The position numbers and the translations under genes are program-made. Positions 9,435-16,969 of a stretch of 64,000 bases of DNA are shown here, one piece after another. This DNA comes from Xenophilus arseniciresistens (GTDB lineage Bacteria > Pseudomonadota > Gammaproteobacteria > Burkholderiales > Burkholderiaceae_C), in assembly GCF_028023875.1 (NCBI RefSeq), contig NZ_JAQIPB010000001.1:620001-684000 (forward strand), read 5' to 3'. Numbering within the stretch: position 1 is the stretch's first letter; every line of letters starts with the position of its first letter. The notes beneath the pieces are model-generated. The model was given only the letters and a program-made list of their open reading frames with translations, ran no database searches and was not told where the DNA came from.

Positions 9435-9520
9435 GGATACCCCCTACTTTTCAATTGATCGATGGGCGCCCCCACCGAAGAATTTGCGCTGTTGCATCGC
9501 AGAAAACCAAGGAGACATCC

Positions 9521-10507
9521 ATGACCGCGACTCGCTGGGCGACGCCGCCTTCGCGCCGGCTCGCCCTCCAGATCCTGGGGCTGGCCGGCCTCGCACCCGC
9601 CTTCCACGCCTGGGGACAGAGCTACCCCAGCCGCACCGTGAACCTGATCGTTCCCCAGACGGCGGGCGGCGCCGCGGACCGGCTGGCGCGCATCCTGGCC
9701 GAGCGCCTGGAGGCGCGCTGGAAGCGCTCGGTCATCGTCGAGAACAAGCCGGGCGGCGGCGTGGTCATCGGCAGCACCGCGCTGGCGCGCGCGCCACGTG
9801 ACGGCCACACCTTCGGCCTGCTGGGCAGCTCGCTGAGCATCAACGCGGTCCAGCGCTCGGACCTGCCCTACGACGCCGTCAAGGACTTCACGCCGCTGGC
9901 ACGCCTGGGCTACTACACGACGGTGCTGGTGGCCGACAGGTCGCTGCCGGCGAACAGCATCCAGGAACTGGTCGCGCTGGCCAAGAAGGAGCCGGGCAAG
10001 CTGTCCTTCGGCTCGAACGGCATCGGAACCGCCGCCCAACTGGCGGGCGAACTGCTCAAGCGCACGGCCGGCATCGACATGCTGCATGTGCCCTACAACG
10101 GCGCCGCGAAGCTGTACACCGACATGGTGGGCGGGCTGGTCCCGATGGGCTTCGCCGTGGCCAGCTCGGCCGAGCCCTTCGTCAAGTCCGGACAGCTGAA
10201 GGTGCTGGGCGTGACCAGCGCCCGGCGAAGCCCCCTCTACCCCGACTGGCCGGCCATCGCCGAGACCTACCCCGGCTACGAAGCCGTCAACTGGGCCGGC
10301 TTCTGCGGCCCTGCCGGCATCGCCCCGGCGGTGGCCGAGAAGATCTCGGCCGACATCGTGGCACTGCTCATGGACGAGCAGGTGGCGCGCCTGATGGCCG
10401 ACATGGGCTTCGAGGTGGCGGCCCTGCCGCCCGAGGCCTTCGGCCGCTTCATCCGCGACGAGATCCAGCGCTTCGCCCAGGTCACGCGTCCCCTGCCGGT
10501 CAAGTAG
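9521..10507 (+). CDS. Bug/TctC-family tripartite tricarboxylate solute-binding protein
   Basis: Periplasmic binding protein of the Bug family, which is strongly expanded in Burkholderiales and usually binds carboxylated ligands. The ATG at 9521 (328 residues) follows an AAGGAGA site; the longer frame has no such support. An export signal with a twin-arginine-like PSRRLALQILG segment spans about residues 1-31. Family landmarks are YPSRTVNLIVPQTAGGAADRLAR, VIVENKPGGG, LHVPYNGAAKLYTDMVGG and the LPLYPDWPAIAE-like region. No membrane TctAB partner lies nearby. It heads the operon with an oxidoreductase and an aminotransferase, so it probably delivers their substrate. Confidence 0.92.
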   Translation: MTATRWATPPSRRLALQILGLAGLAPAFHAWGQSYPSRTVNLIVPQTAGGAADRLARILAERLEARWKRSVIVENKPGGGVVIGSTALARAPRDGHTFGLLGSSLSINAVQRSDLPYDAVKDFTPLARLGYYTTVLVADRSLPANSIQELVALAKKEPGKLSFGSNGIGTAAQLAGELLKRTAGIDMLHVPYNGAAKLYTDMVGGLVPMGFAVASSAEPFVKSGQLKVLGVTSARRSPLYPDWPAIAETYPGYEAVNWAGFCGPAGIAPAVAEKISADIVALLMDEQVARLMADMGFEVAALPPEAFGRFIRDEIQRFAQVTRPLPVK

Positions 10508-10548
10508 TTTTCTGCGGCCACGCGCCGCCTTTCATCCTGCATCGATCC

Positions 10549-11952
10549 ATGAGCACATTCAATTACCAACGAAGCATCCGCGCCGGCTCCGAATTCGACC
10601 TGGTGGTCGCCGGGGGCGGCCCGGCCGGCAGCGCCGCGGCCATCTGCGGCGCCCGCCTGGGTCTGCGCACCCTGCTGGTCGAGGCCACGGGCTGCCTGGG
10701 CGGCATGGGCACTTCGGGCCTAGTGGCCTCCTTCGGGCCGGTGTCCGACGGCGAGCGCATGCTGGCCGGCGGCTTCATGCGCGAGCTGCTGGAGCGCATG
10801 TGGCAGGAGAAGGCCTTCGGCCCGCAGGTGGTGCCCGAGTTCCTGCATTCGCAGCTCAACCGCTGGGTGCCCTTCAAGCCCGAGGCGCTCAAGCGCATCC
10901 TCGACGACTTCGCGGTCCAGGCCGGCGTGGAGCTGCGCTTTTTCTCGCGCGTGGCCGACGCGGAGATGGTGAACGGCCGCATCGACGGCGTGGTCCTGTC
11001 CAGCGTGGAAGGCCTGGAGTACATCAAGGCCAGGGCCTTCATCGATGCCACCGGCGACGCGGCCCTGGCCGCCATGAGCGGCGCCCAATGCAAGGTGGTG
11101 CTGCGTGACACCGACTCCGTCGCCCCCTCCACGCTGTGCTCCCTGATCGGCGCCATGAACTGGGACGACCCGGCCTACGGCTCGGACTGGCGCGGCGTGG
11201 ATGCGGTCAAGGAACGCGTGCGCAAGGAGCTGGTGCCGCAGGGCATCGAGGACGGTTTCTTCTCGCAGGAAGACCGCTTCTTCCCGGGCATGAACAAGAT
11301 CGGCCCGCAAAGCGCCACGCTGAACGCCGGCCATGTCTTCGGGCTCAACCCGCTGTCGGTGCGCAGCCTGTCCGACGGCATGGTGCACGGCCGCAAGCTC
11401 GCGGTGGAATACACCGAGTTCTACCGCCGCTACGTGCCCGGCTGCGAGCACATCGACCTGCTGAGCACGGCGCCCGTGATGGGCGTGCGCGACTCGCGGC
11501 GCATCGTGGGCGAGTTCGAGCTGACCATCGAGGACTTCCGCAACCGCAGGCAGTTTCCGGACCAGATCGCGGTCTACAACCGGCCCACCGACGTACACCC
11601 CACCAACACCTCGAAGGCCGAGTACGAGCGCTTCCTGCAGGACTTCCATGGCAAGGACAACCTGGGCCACGGCGGCAGCGTCGGCATTCCCTACAGCATC
11701 CTCGTGCCCAGGGGCTCGCAGAACCTGTGGGTCGCGGGGCGCTGCCATTCGAGCGACACCAAGGTGCATGGCTCGATCCGCGCGCAGTCGGCGGCCTACC
11801 TGATGGGCCAGGCCGCCGCCACCGCCGCCGCCCAGTCGCTCGCCACCGGCCAGCCCGCCTGCGACCTGGACACCGAGGACCTGGTCACGCGCCTGCGCGC
11901 AGCCGGCGCCTACCTGCCGCAGACCGGTCTCTCGCGCCAGATGACGCGCTAG
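10549..11952 (+). CDS. FAD-dependent oxidoreductase (FAD_oxidored-like)
   Basis: The 467-residue protein begins with a Rossmann FAD-binding motif (DLVVAGGGPAGSAAAICGARLG, residues 17-38), then LLVEATGCLGGMGTSGLV, and has a second FAD contact region in the C-terminal part (ILVPRGSQNLWVAGRCHSSD and GSIRAQSAAYLMGQAAA). This pattern matches the FAD_oxidored family, whose substrates are mostly unknown. The gene lies 41 bases after the Bug gene and 47 bases before the aminotransferase, so the three are probably one transcript. A joint role in oxidising an amino or hydroxy acid is plausible but inferred. Confidence 0.85.
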   Translation: MSTFNYQRSIRAGSEFDLVVAGGGPAGSAAAICGARLGLRTLLVEATGCLGGMGTSGLVASFGPVSDGERMLAGGFMRELLERMWQEKAFGPQVVPEFLHSQLNRWVPFKPEALKRILDDFAVQAGVELRFFSRVADAEMVNGRIDGVVLSSVEGLEYIKARAFIDATGDAALAAMSGAQCKVVLRDTDSVAPSTLCSLIGAMNWDDPAYGSDWRGVDAVKERVRKELVPQGIEDGFFSQEDRFFPGMNKIGPQSATLNAGHVFGLNPLSVRSLSDGMVHGRKLAVEYTEFYRRYVPGCEHIDLLSTAPVMGVRDSRRIVGEFELTIEDFRNRRQFPDQIAVYNRPTDVHPTNTSKAEYERFLQDFHGKDNLGHGGSVGIPYSILVPRGSQNLWVAGRCHSSDTKVHGSIRAQSAAYLMGQAAATAAAQSLATGQPACDLDTEDLVTRLRAAGAYLPQTGLSRQMTR

Positions 11953-11999
11953 GCGCGCCGCCTGCCTCGACCTCCTCCTCGACTCCGTTTTCCTTCGCC

Positions 12000-13214
12000 A
12001 TGCTCAGCCTCAACTCACATCCCACGGGGAACCACTTCCTGCAGATTCCCGGCCCCAGCCCGGTGCCCGACCGGCTGCTGCGCGCCATGAGCCTGCCCAC
12101 GATCGACCATCGCGGCCCCGAGTTCGCCCAGTTGGGCCGCCGGGTGATCGAAGGCATGCAGCGGATCTTCGGGACCGCGCAGCCGGTCGTGATCTACCCC
12201 GCCTCGGGCACCGGCGCCTGGGAGGCGGCGCTGTGCAACACACTCAGCCCCGGCGACAAGGTGCTGATGTACGAGACGGGGCATTTCGCATCGCTCTGGC
12301 ACCGCATGGCCACGCGGCTGGGGCTGGACGCCGAGCTGATCGCCGCGCCCCGCGCCGACGAGTGGCTGCCGCAGGCCGGCCATTGGCGCCATGGCGTGGA
12401 CGCCGACTTCATCGAGGCGCGGCTGCGCGAGGACACGCAGGGCCGCATCTGCGCGGTCTGCGTGGTGCACAACGAAACCTCCACCGGCGTGACCTCGGAC
12501 ATCCGCGCGGTGCGCGCCGCCATCGACGCCGCGCGCCACCCGGCTTTGCTGATCGTGGACACGATCTCGGGCCTTGCGAGTGCCGACTACCGGCACGACG
12601 AATGGGGGGTCGACGTGACCGTGAGCGGTTCCCAGAAGGGGCTGATGCTGCCACCGGGCATCAGCTTCAACGCGCTGTCGCAGCGGGCGCTTGAGGCATC
12701 GCGTGCCGCCCGCCTGCCGCGCGCCTACTGGGACTGGGAAGAGATCGTCGCGATGAACAGCACGGGCTACTGGCCCTCCACCCCCAACACCAACCTGCTC
12801 TACGCATTGGCCGAAGCCATCGAGATGCTGGAGGCCGAGGGGCTGGACCATGTCTTCGCGCGCCATCAAAGGTGGGCCGCAGGCGTGCGCGCGGCCGTCA
12901 CGGCCTGGGGGCTGCCCATCCAATGCGCGGACGCGCGCTGCCACTCACCCGTGCTCACCGGCGTGATCACGCCTGCGGGCGTGGACGCGGACGCGTTGCG
13001 CCGCGTGATCCATGCGCGCTTCGACCTGTCCCTGGGTACCGGGCTGGGCAAGCTCAAGGGCCGCATGTTCCGCATGGGCCATCTGGGCAACATCAACGAC
13101 CTGACGCTGATCGCGATGGTCGCGGGCGTGGAGATGGGGCTCCGGATCCAGGGCGTGCCGCTGGCGGGCAGCGGCGTCGAGGCGGCCATGCAGGTCTTTC
13201 GCGAAACGCACTGA
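12000..13214 (+). CDS. Class V aminotransferase, serine-glyoxylate aminotransferase-like
   Basis: PLP enzyme of fold type I, class V, 404 residues from the ATG at 12000. The N-terminus (FLQIPGPSPVPDRLLRAM, then TIDHRGPEFAQLG) and the site of the PLP lysine (SGSQKGLMLPPG, Lys213) are typical of serine-glyoxylate and alanine-glyoxylate aminotransferases. Other landmarks are YPASGTGAWEAAL and VHNETSTGVTSDI. It ends the LysR-controlled operon. Serine-glyoxylate transamination is the best family-level guess; the actual amino donor in this pathway is not shown. Confidence 0.87.
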   Translation: MLSLNSHPTGNHFLQIPGPSPVPDRLLRAMSLPTIDHRGPEFAQLGRRVIEGMQRIFGTAQPVVIYPASGTGAWEAALCNTLSPGDKVLMYETGHFASLWHRMATRLGLDAELIAAPRADEWLPQAGHWRHGVDADFIEARLREDTQGRICAVCVVHNETSTGVTSDIRAVRAAIDAARHPALLIVDTISGLASADYRHDEWGVDVTVSGSQKGLMLPPGISFNALSQRALEASRAARLPRAYWDWEEIVAMNSTGYWPSTPNTNLLYALAEAIEMLEAEGLDHVFARHQRWAAGVRAAVTAWGLPIQCADARCHSPVLTGVITPAGVDADALRRVIHARFDLSLGTGLGKLKGRMFRMGHLGNINDLTLIAMVAGVEMGLRIQGVPLAGSGVEAAMQVFRETH

Positions 13215-13329
13215 GCCGCGGCGGCGGCGCCGCCTCCTTGCAGACGCTGCCCTTGTTCAGGCGGGCGGGATTGCAGGGAGCCGGCTGTCACAATCGGGGC
13301 CCCATCCGGCGCGCTCCGCCACTGCCATC

Positions 13330-14337
13330 TTGAGCATCCCCACCGCCAACAAGCCGTTCACCATCCAGGACGTCGCCCGCATCGCCGGCGTGTCCGCGAT
13401 GACCGTCTCACGCGCACTCAACACGCCGCAGAAGGTGGCGCCCGACACGCTGGCGCGGGTCCAGCAGGCGGTGGCGCAGACCCACTTCGTGCCCAATGCC
13501 ATGGCCAGCGGGCTGCGCCGCTCGCGCGCCAGGCTGGTGGCGGCGCTGCTGCCCACGCTGGTGGGCCCGGTGTTCCAGGAGATGGTCGAAGCGCTGGACC
13601 GGTCTTTGCACGACCGCGGCTACCAGCTGATGATCGGCCAGAGCGGCTACGACCAGGCGCGCGAAGACGATCTGCTGCGGGCCACCATCCAGCGCCGCCC
13701 CGACGGCATCGTGGTGACCGGCGTGGTGCGCAGCGAGGAAGGACGGCGTGCGCTGCGCGCCAGCGGCATCCCGGTGGTCGAGACCTGGGAGCTCACGGCC
13801 ACGCCGGTGGACATGCTGGTCGGCTTCTCGCACGCGCAGATCGGCGCGGCGGTGGTGGACTACCTGCACCAGCGCGGCCATCGCCACATCGCGATGGTCA
13901 GCGCCGACGACCAGCGCGCACTCACGCGCATCGAGGCCTTCGATGCGCAGGTGGCCTCGCTGGGCCTGAGCAGGATCGCCCCGGCCTTCACGCGCCCGCC
14001 CAGCACCATGGGCAGCGGCAGGCAGGGCCTGCGCGAACTGCTGGCCCGCAACCCCGAGGTCACGGCCGTGTTCTGCAGTTCCGACATGCTCGCGCTGGGC
14101 GCGTCCATCGAGGCGCGCGAGCTGGGGCTTCAGGTGCCGGCGCAACTGGCCATCGTGGGCCTGGGCGACCAGGGCGTGGCCGCCGATGCCTCGCCCCCGC
14201 TGACCACCGTGCGCATCGACGGCACGCAGATCGGCCGGCTGGCCGCGGACATGGTGGTGGCAAGGGCCGAGGGCGGCTCGGTGTCGCCCTCCGTGGTCGA
14301 CCTCGGCTTCTCGATCATCCAGCGCCAGAGCAGCTGA
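13330..14337 (+). CDS. LacI-family transcriptional regulator (GntR/gluconate-type)
   Basis: The 335-residue protein begins with a LacI helix-turn-helix and hinge (TIQDVARIAGVSAMTVSRALN) followed by a periplasmic-binding-like sensor domain (PTLVGPVFQEMVEALDRSLHDRGYQ; VFCSSDMLALGASIEARELG). The only reasonable start is TTG at 13330; no ATG or GTG fits upstream in frame. It precedes a Bug protein and glucarate dehydratase, and the 167-base gap between them contains strong LacI-type operators, so a D-glucarate-responsive repressor of those genes is likely. Confidence 0.9.
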   Translation: MSIPTANKPFTIQDVARIAGVSAMTVSRALNTPQKVAPDTLARVQQAVAQTHFVPNAMASGLRRSRARLVAALLPTLVGPVFQEMVEALDRSLHDRGYQLMIGQSGYDQAREDDLLRATIQRRPDGIVVTGVVRSEEGRRALRASGIPVVETWELTATPVDMLVGFSHAQIGAAVVDYLHQRGHRHIAMVSADDQRALTRIEAFDAQVASLGLSRIAPAFTRPPSTMGSGRQGLRELLARNPEVTAVFCSSDMLALGASIEARELGLQVPAQLAIVGLGDQGVAADASPPLTTVRIDGTQIGRLAADMVVARAEGGSVSPSVVDLGFSIIQRQSS

Positions 14338-14381
14338 AGACGGCGGGCGGTCCACGCGCCAGCCCACCCGCCGACCTTCAA

Positions 14382-14393
14382 GTTACCGTTATC
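14382..14393. promoter_or_regulatory. Possible weak third LacI-type half-operator
   Basis: GTTACCGTTATC resembles the two strong operator copies at 14428 and 14450 (GTTA-Y-CG-TTA pattern with a central CG) but is less symmetric. It lies 46 bases upstream of the first strong copy, so it could be an auxiliary site. Evidence is sequence similarity only. Confidence 0.35.
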
Positions 14394-14427
14394 AGGGTAA
14401 TCACGCACAGAACAACTCCCACTGTTG

Positions 14428-14461
14428 GTTATCGTTAACTCAACAACATGTTAACGATAAC
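14428..14461. promoter_or_regulatory. Paired LacI-type operators upstream of the Bug-gudD genes
   Basis: GTTATCGTTAAC (14428-14439) and its exact reverse complement GTTAACGATAAC (14450-14461) form a perfect 12-base inverted repeat with a 10-base spacer. Each arm is itself a near-palindrome centred on CG, which is the LacI-family operator form. The centres are 22 bp apart, about two helical turns. The right copy ends 43 bases before the Bug start codon, a good position for repression. Confidence 0.8.
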
Positions 14462-14504
14462 TTTGTCGCGCGCCGCAACAAAGGACAACTCCAGGAGATC
14501 AGTG

Positions 14505-15467
14505 ATGAAGAAGTTGCTCACGGCCTTTGCCTGCGCCCTCGCGCTGGGCGCCAGTGCCCAGACCCCCGCCTGGCCCGAGAAGCCGGTGACCCTCGTGGTG
14601 CCCTTCCCGGCCGGCGGCTCCACCGACATGGTGGCGCGTGCCATGGCGCTGCAGATGCAGAGCACGCTGGGCCAGACCTTCGTGGTCGACAACAAGCCCG
14701 GCGCCACGGGCACGATCGGCGCCGCGCAGGTGGCGCGCGCAGCCGCCGACGGCTACACGCTGCTGGTCTCGTCGCTGGGCACCTTCGTGGTCGCCCCGCA
14801 CCTGCTCAAGAGCGTGCCCTACGACGCGACCAAGGACTTCGACTACATCAGCGTGCCGGTGCAGGCGCCCAACGTGCTGGTCGCCAGCCTCAAGCAGAAG
14901 GAAGGCACCGTGGCCGAGGTGATCGCCTCGCTGAAGGCGCAGCCCGGCAAGATCAGCTTCGCAAGCTCGGGCGCGGGCTCGTCAGACCACCTGTCTGCCG
15001 AAGTGTTCTGGCAGCAGACGGGCACGCAGGGCCTGCATGTGCCCTACAAGGGCGGCGCGCCGGCCATCAACGACCTGCTGGGCGGCCAGGTGGACTTCTC
15101 GTTCCAGAACGTCAATGCCGTGCTGCCGCACATCAAGGCCGGCAAGCTGCGCGCGGTGGCCGTGACGGGCGACAAGCGCTCGCCCGTGCTGCCCGACGTG
15201 CCCACCCTGGCCGAGGCCGGCGTCAAGGGCGCCGAGGTCTATTCCTGGCAAGGCCTGGCCGCGCCCAAGGGCCTGCCGCCCGCGGTGAAGGACAAGCTCG
15301 GCGCCGCCGCCGTGGCCGCCATCAACGCGCCGGAGGTCAAGAAGCGCATGCTGGACCTGGGCCTGGAGATCGTGGCCAGCACGCCGGCGCAGTTCACGGC
15401 CTACCAGGCGCAGGAATACAAGCGCTGGAAGCAGCTGATCGAGACCCGCAAGATCTCGGTGGACTGA
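14505..15467 (+). CDS. Bug/TctC-family solute-binding protein, probably for glucarate
   Basis: Bug-family periplasmic binding protein, 320 residues from the ATG at 14505, which follows an AGGAG site; a longer start at 14448 would overlap the operator and lacks support. The signal peptide ends near residue 18 (Ala-Ser-Ala). Landmarks are WPEKPVTLVVPFPAGGSTDMVAR, FVVDNKPGATGTIGA and LHVPYKGGAPAINDLLGGQ. It is three bases upstream of gudD, so it is very probably the receptor for D-glucarate or a related aldarate. No TctAB membrane genes are present in the window. Confidence 0.9.
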   Translation: MKKLLTAFACALALGASAQTPAWPEKPVTLVVPFPAGGSTDMVARAMALQMQSTLGQTFVVDNKPGATGTIGAAQVARAAADGYTLLVSSLGTFVVAPHLLKSVPYDATKDFDYISVPVQAPNVLVASLKQKEGTVAEVIASLKAQPGKISFASSGAGSSDHLSAEVFWQQTGTQGLHVPYKGGAPAINDLLGGQVDFSFQNVNAVLPHIKAGKLRAVAVTGDKRSPVLPDVPTLAEAGVKGAEVYSWQGLAAPKGLPPAVKDKLGAAAVAAINAPEVKKRMLDLGLEIVASTPAQFTAYQAQEYKRWKQLIETRKISVD

Positions 15468-15470
15468 TCG

Positions 15471-16856
15471 ATGAGCGCAGACATCGCAGCCGGGCTGGCC
15501 CCGGCGGCGCCAGCGTGCGCGAACGCAGCTGGCGCGACACCCGTCGTGACCGACATGCGCGTGGTGCCGGTGGCGGGCCACGACAGCATGTTGATGAACC
15601 TCTCGGGTGCGCACGGGCCGTACTTCACGCGCAACCTGCTGATCCTCTGGGACAACGCCGGCCACATGGGCGTGGGCGAGGTGCCCGGCGGCGAGCGCAT
15701 CCGCCAGACGCTGGAAGACGCCCGCCCGCTGATCGTGGGCCGCCAGATCGGCGCGTACAACGTGGCGCTCAATGCCATGCGTGCGCGCTTCGCGGACCGC
15801 GACAGCGCCGGGCGCGGCCAGCAGACCTTCGACCTTCGCGTGGCCATCCATGCGGTGACGGCGGCCGAGTCGGCCCTGCTGGACCTGCTGGGCCAGCACC
15901 TGCAGGTGCCGGTGGCGGCGCTGCTGGGCGACGGGCAGCAGCGCAGCGCCGTGCAGATGCTGGGCTACCTGTTCTACGTGGGTGAGCGCCGCAAGACCGG
16001 CCTGGCCTACCGCGAGGAAGCCGCGGCCCGCGACGACTGGCTGCGCCTGCGCCACGAGTGCGCGATGACGCCGCAGGCGGTGGTGCGCCTGGCCGAGGCG
16101 GCGCAGGCGCGCTACGGCTTCGAGGATTTCAAGCTCAAGGGCGGCGTGCTGCACGGTGACGAGGAAGTCGATGCCGTCACGGCGCTGCACGAGCGCTTTG
16201 CGCAGGCCCGCATCACGCTGGACCCCAACGGCGGCTGGCTGCTGGAAGACGCGATCCGGCTGGGCCGGCGCATGCGCGGCGTGGTCGCCTATGCCGAAGA
16301 CCCGTGCGGCGCCGAGCGCGGCTTTTCGGGCCGCGAGGTGGTGGCCGAATTCCGCCGCGCCACGGGCCTGCCCACGGCCACCAACATGATCGCCACCGAC
16401 TGGCGCGAGATGGCGCACACCCTGTCGCTGCAGGCCGTGGACATCCCGTTGGCCGATCCGCATTTCTGGACCATGGCCGGCTCCGTGCGCGTGGCCCAGC
16501 TGTGCCAGGCCTTCGGGCTGACCTGGGGCTCGCATTCGAACAATCACTTCGATGTGTCGCTGGCCATGTTCACGCATGTGGGGGCCGCGGCGCCCGGGCG
16601 CGTCACGGCCATCGACACGCACTGGATCTGGCAGGACGGCCAGCGCCTGACGCACGAGCCGCTGCAGATCGTCAACGGCCATGTGCAGGTGCCGCAGCGC
16701 CCCGGCCTGGGCGTGGAGCTGGACATGGCGCAGGTGGAACAAGCCCACCAGCTCTACCTGCGCCACGGCCTGGGCGCGCGCGACGACGCGGTGGCGATGC
16801 AGGCCCTGATCCCGGGCTGGCGCTTCGACCCCAAGCGCCCCTGCATGGTCCGCTGA
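15471..16856 (+). CDS. gudD: D-glucarate dehydratase
   Basis: GudD dehydrates D-glucarate (and often L-idarate) to 5-keto-4-deoxyglucarate. The 461-residue protein follows the Escherichia coli enzyme closely over its whole length: [53 protein letters not shown] with the KxK catalytic pair, [37 protein letters not shown] with the catalytic His, and the C-terminal [16 protein letters not shown]. About 15 extra residues precede the conserved start. The 5-KDG processing genes are not in the window. This is among the surest assignments here. Confidence 0.96.
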   Translation: MSADIAAGLAPAAPACANAAGATPVVTDMRVVPVAGHDSMLMNLSGAHGPYFTRNLLILWDNAGHMGVGEVPGGERIRQTLEDARPLIVGRQIGAYNVALNAMRARFADRDSAGRGQQTFDLRVAIHAVTAAESALLDLLGQHLQVPVAALLGDGQQRSAVQMLGYLFYVGERRKTGLAYREEAAARDDWLRLRHECAMTPQAVVRLAEAAQARYGFEDFKLKGGVLHGDEEVDAVTALHERFAQARITLDPNGGWLLEDAIRLGRRMRGVVAYAEDPCGAERGFSGREVVAEFRRATGLPTATNMIATDWREMAHTLSLQAVDIPLADPHFWTMAGSVRVAQLCQAFGLTWGSHSNNHFDVSLAMFTHVGAAAPGRVTAIDTHWIWQDGQRLTHEPLQIVNGHVQVPQRPGLGVELDMAQVEQAHQLYLRHGLGARDDAVAMQALIPGWRFDPKRPCMVR

Positions 16857-16890
16857 CGCGCGCTGCCGCCCCTGCGCCATCGCGCTGAAG

Positions 16891-16915
16891 GCACGCCGCC
16901 TTTTTCGCGGCGTGC
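16891..16915 (+). terminator. Hairpin after gudD, possible terminator
   Basis: A 9-bp perfect stem, GCACGCCGC/GCGGCGTGC, with the loop CTTTTTC, lies 34 bases after the gudD stop. No T-run follows, so termination would be weak or Rho-assisted. Confidence 0.4.
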
Positions 16916-16969
16916 GTGCATGCGTGCGACCGGTTTCCTGCCCACACACAACCAAGAGGAGACAGACTG

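Noticed and set aside
14982-16955. 657-codon minus-strand frame over the Bug and gudD genes
   Set aside because: Low-complexity antisense translation; the plus strand encodes GudD with full family match.
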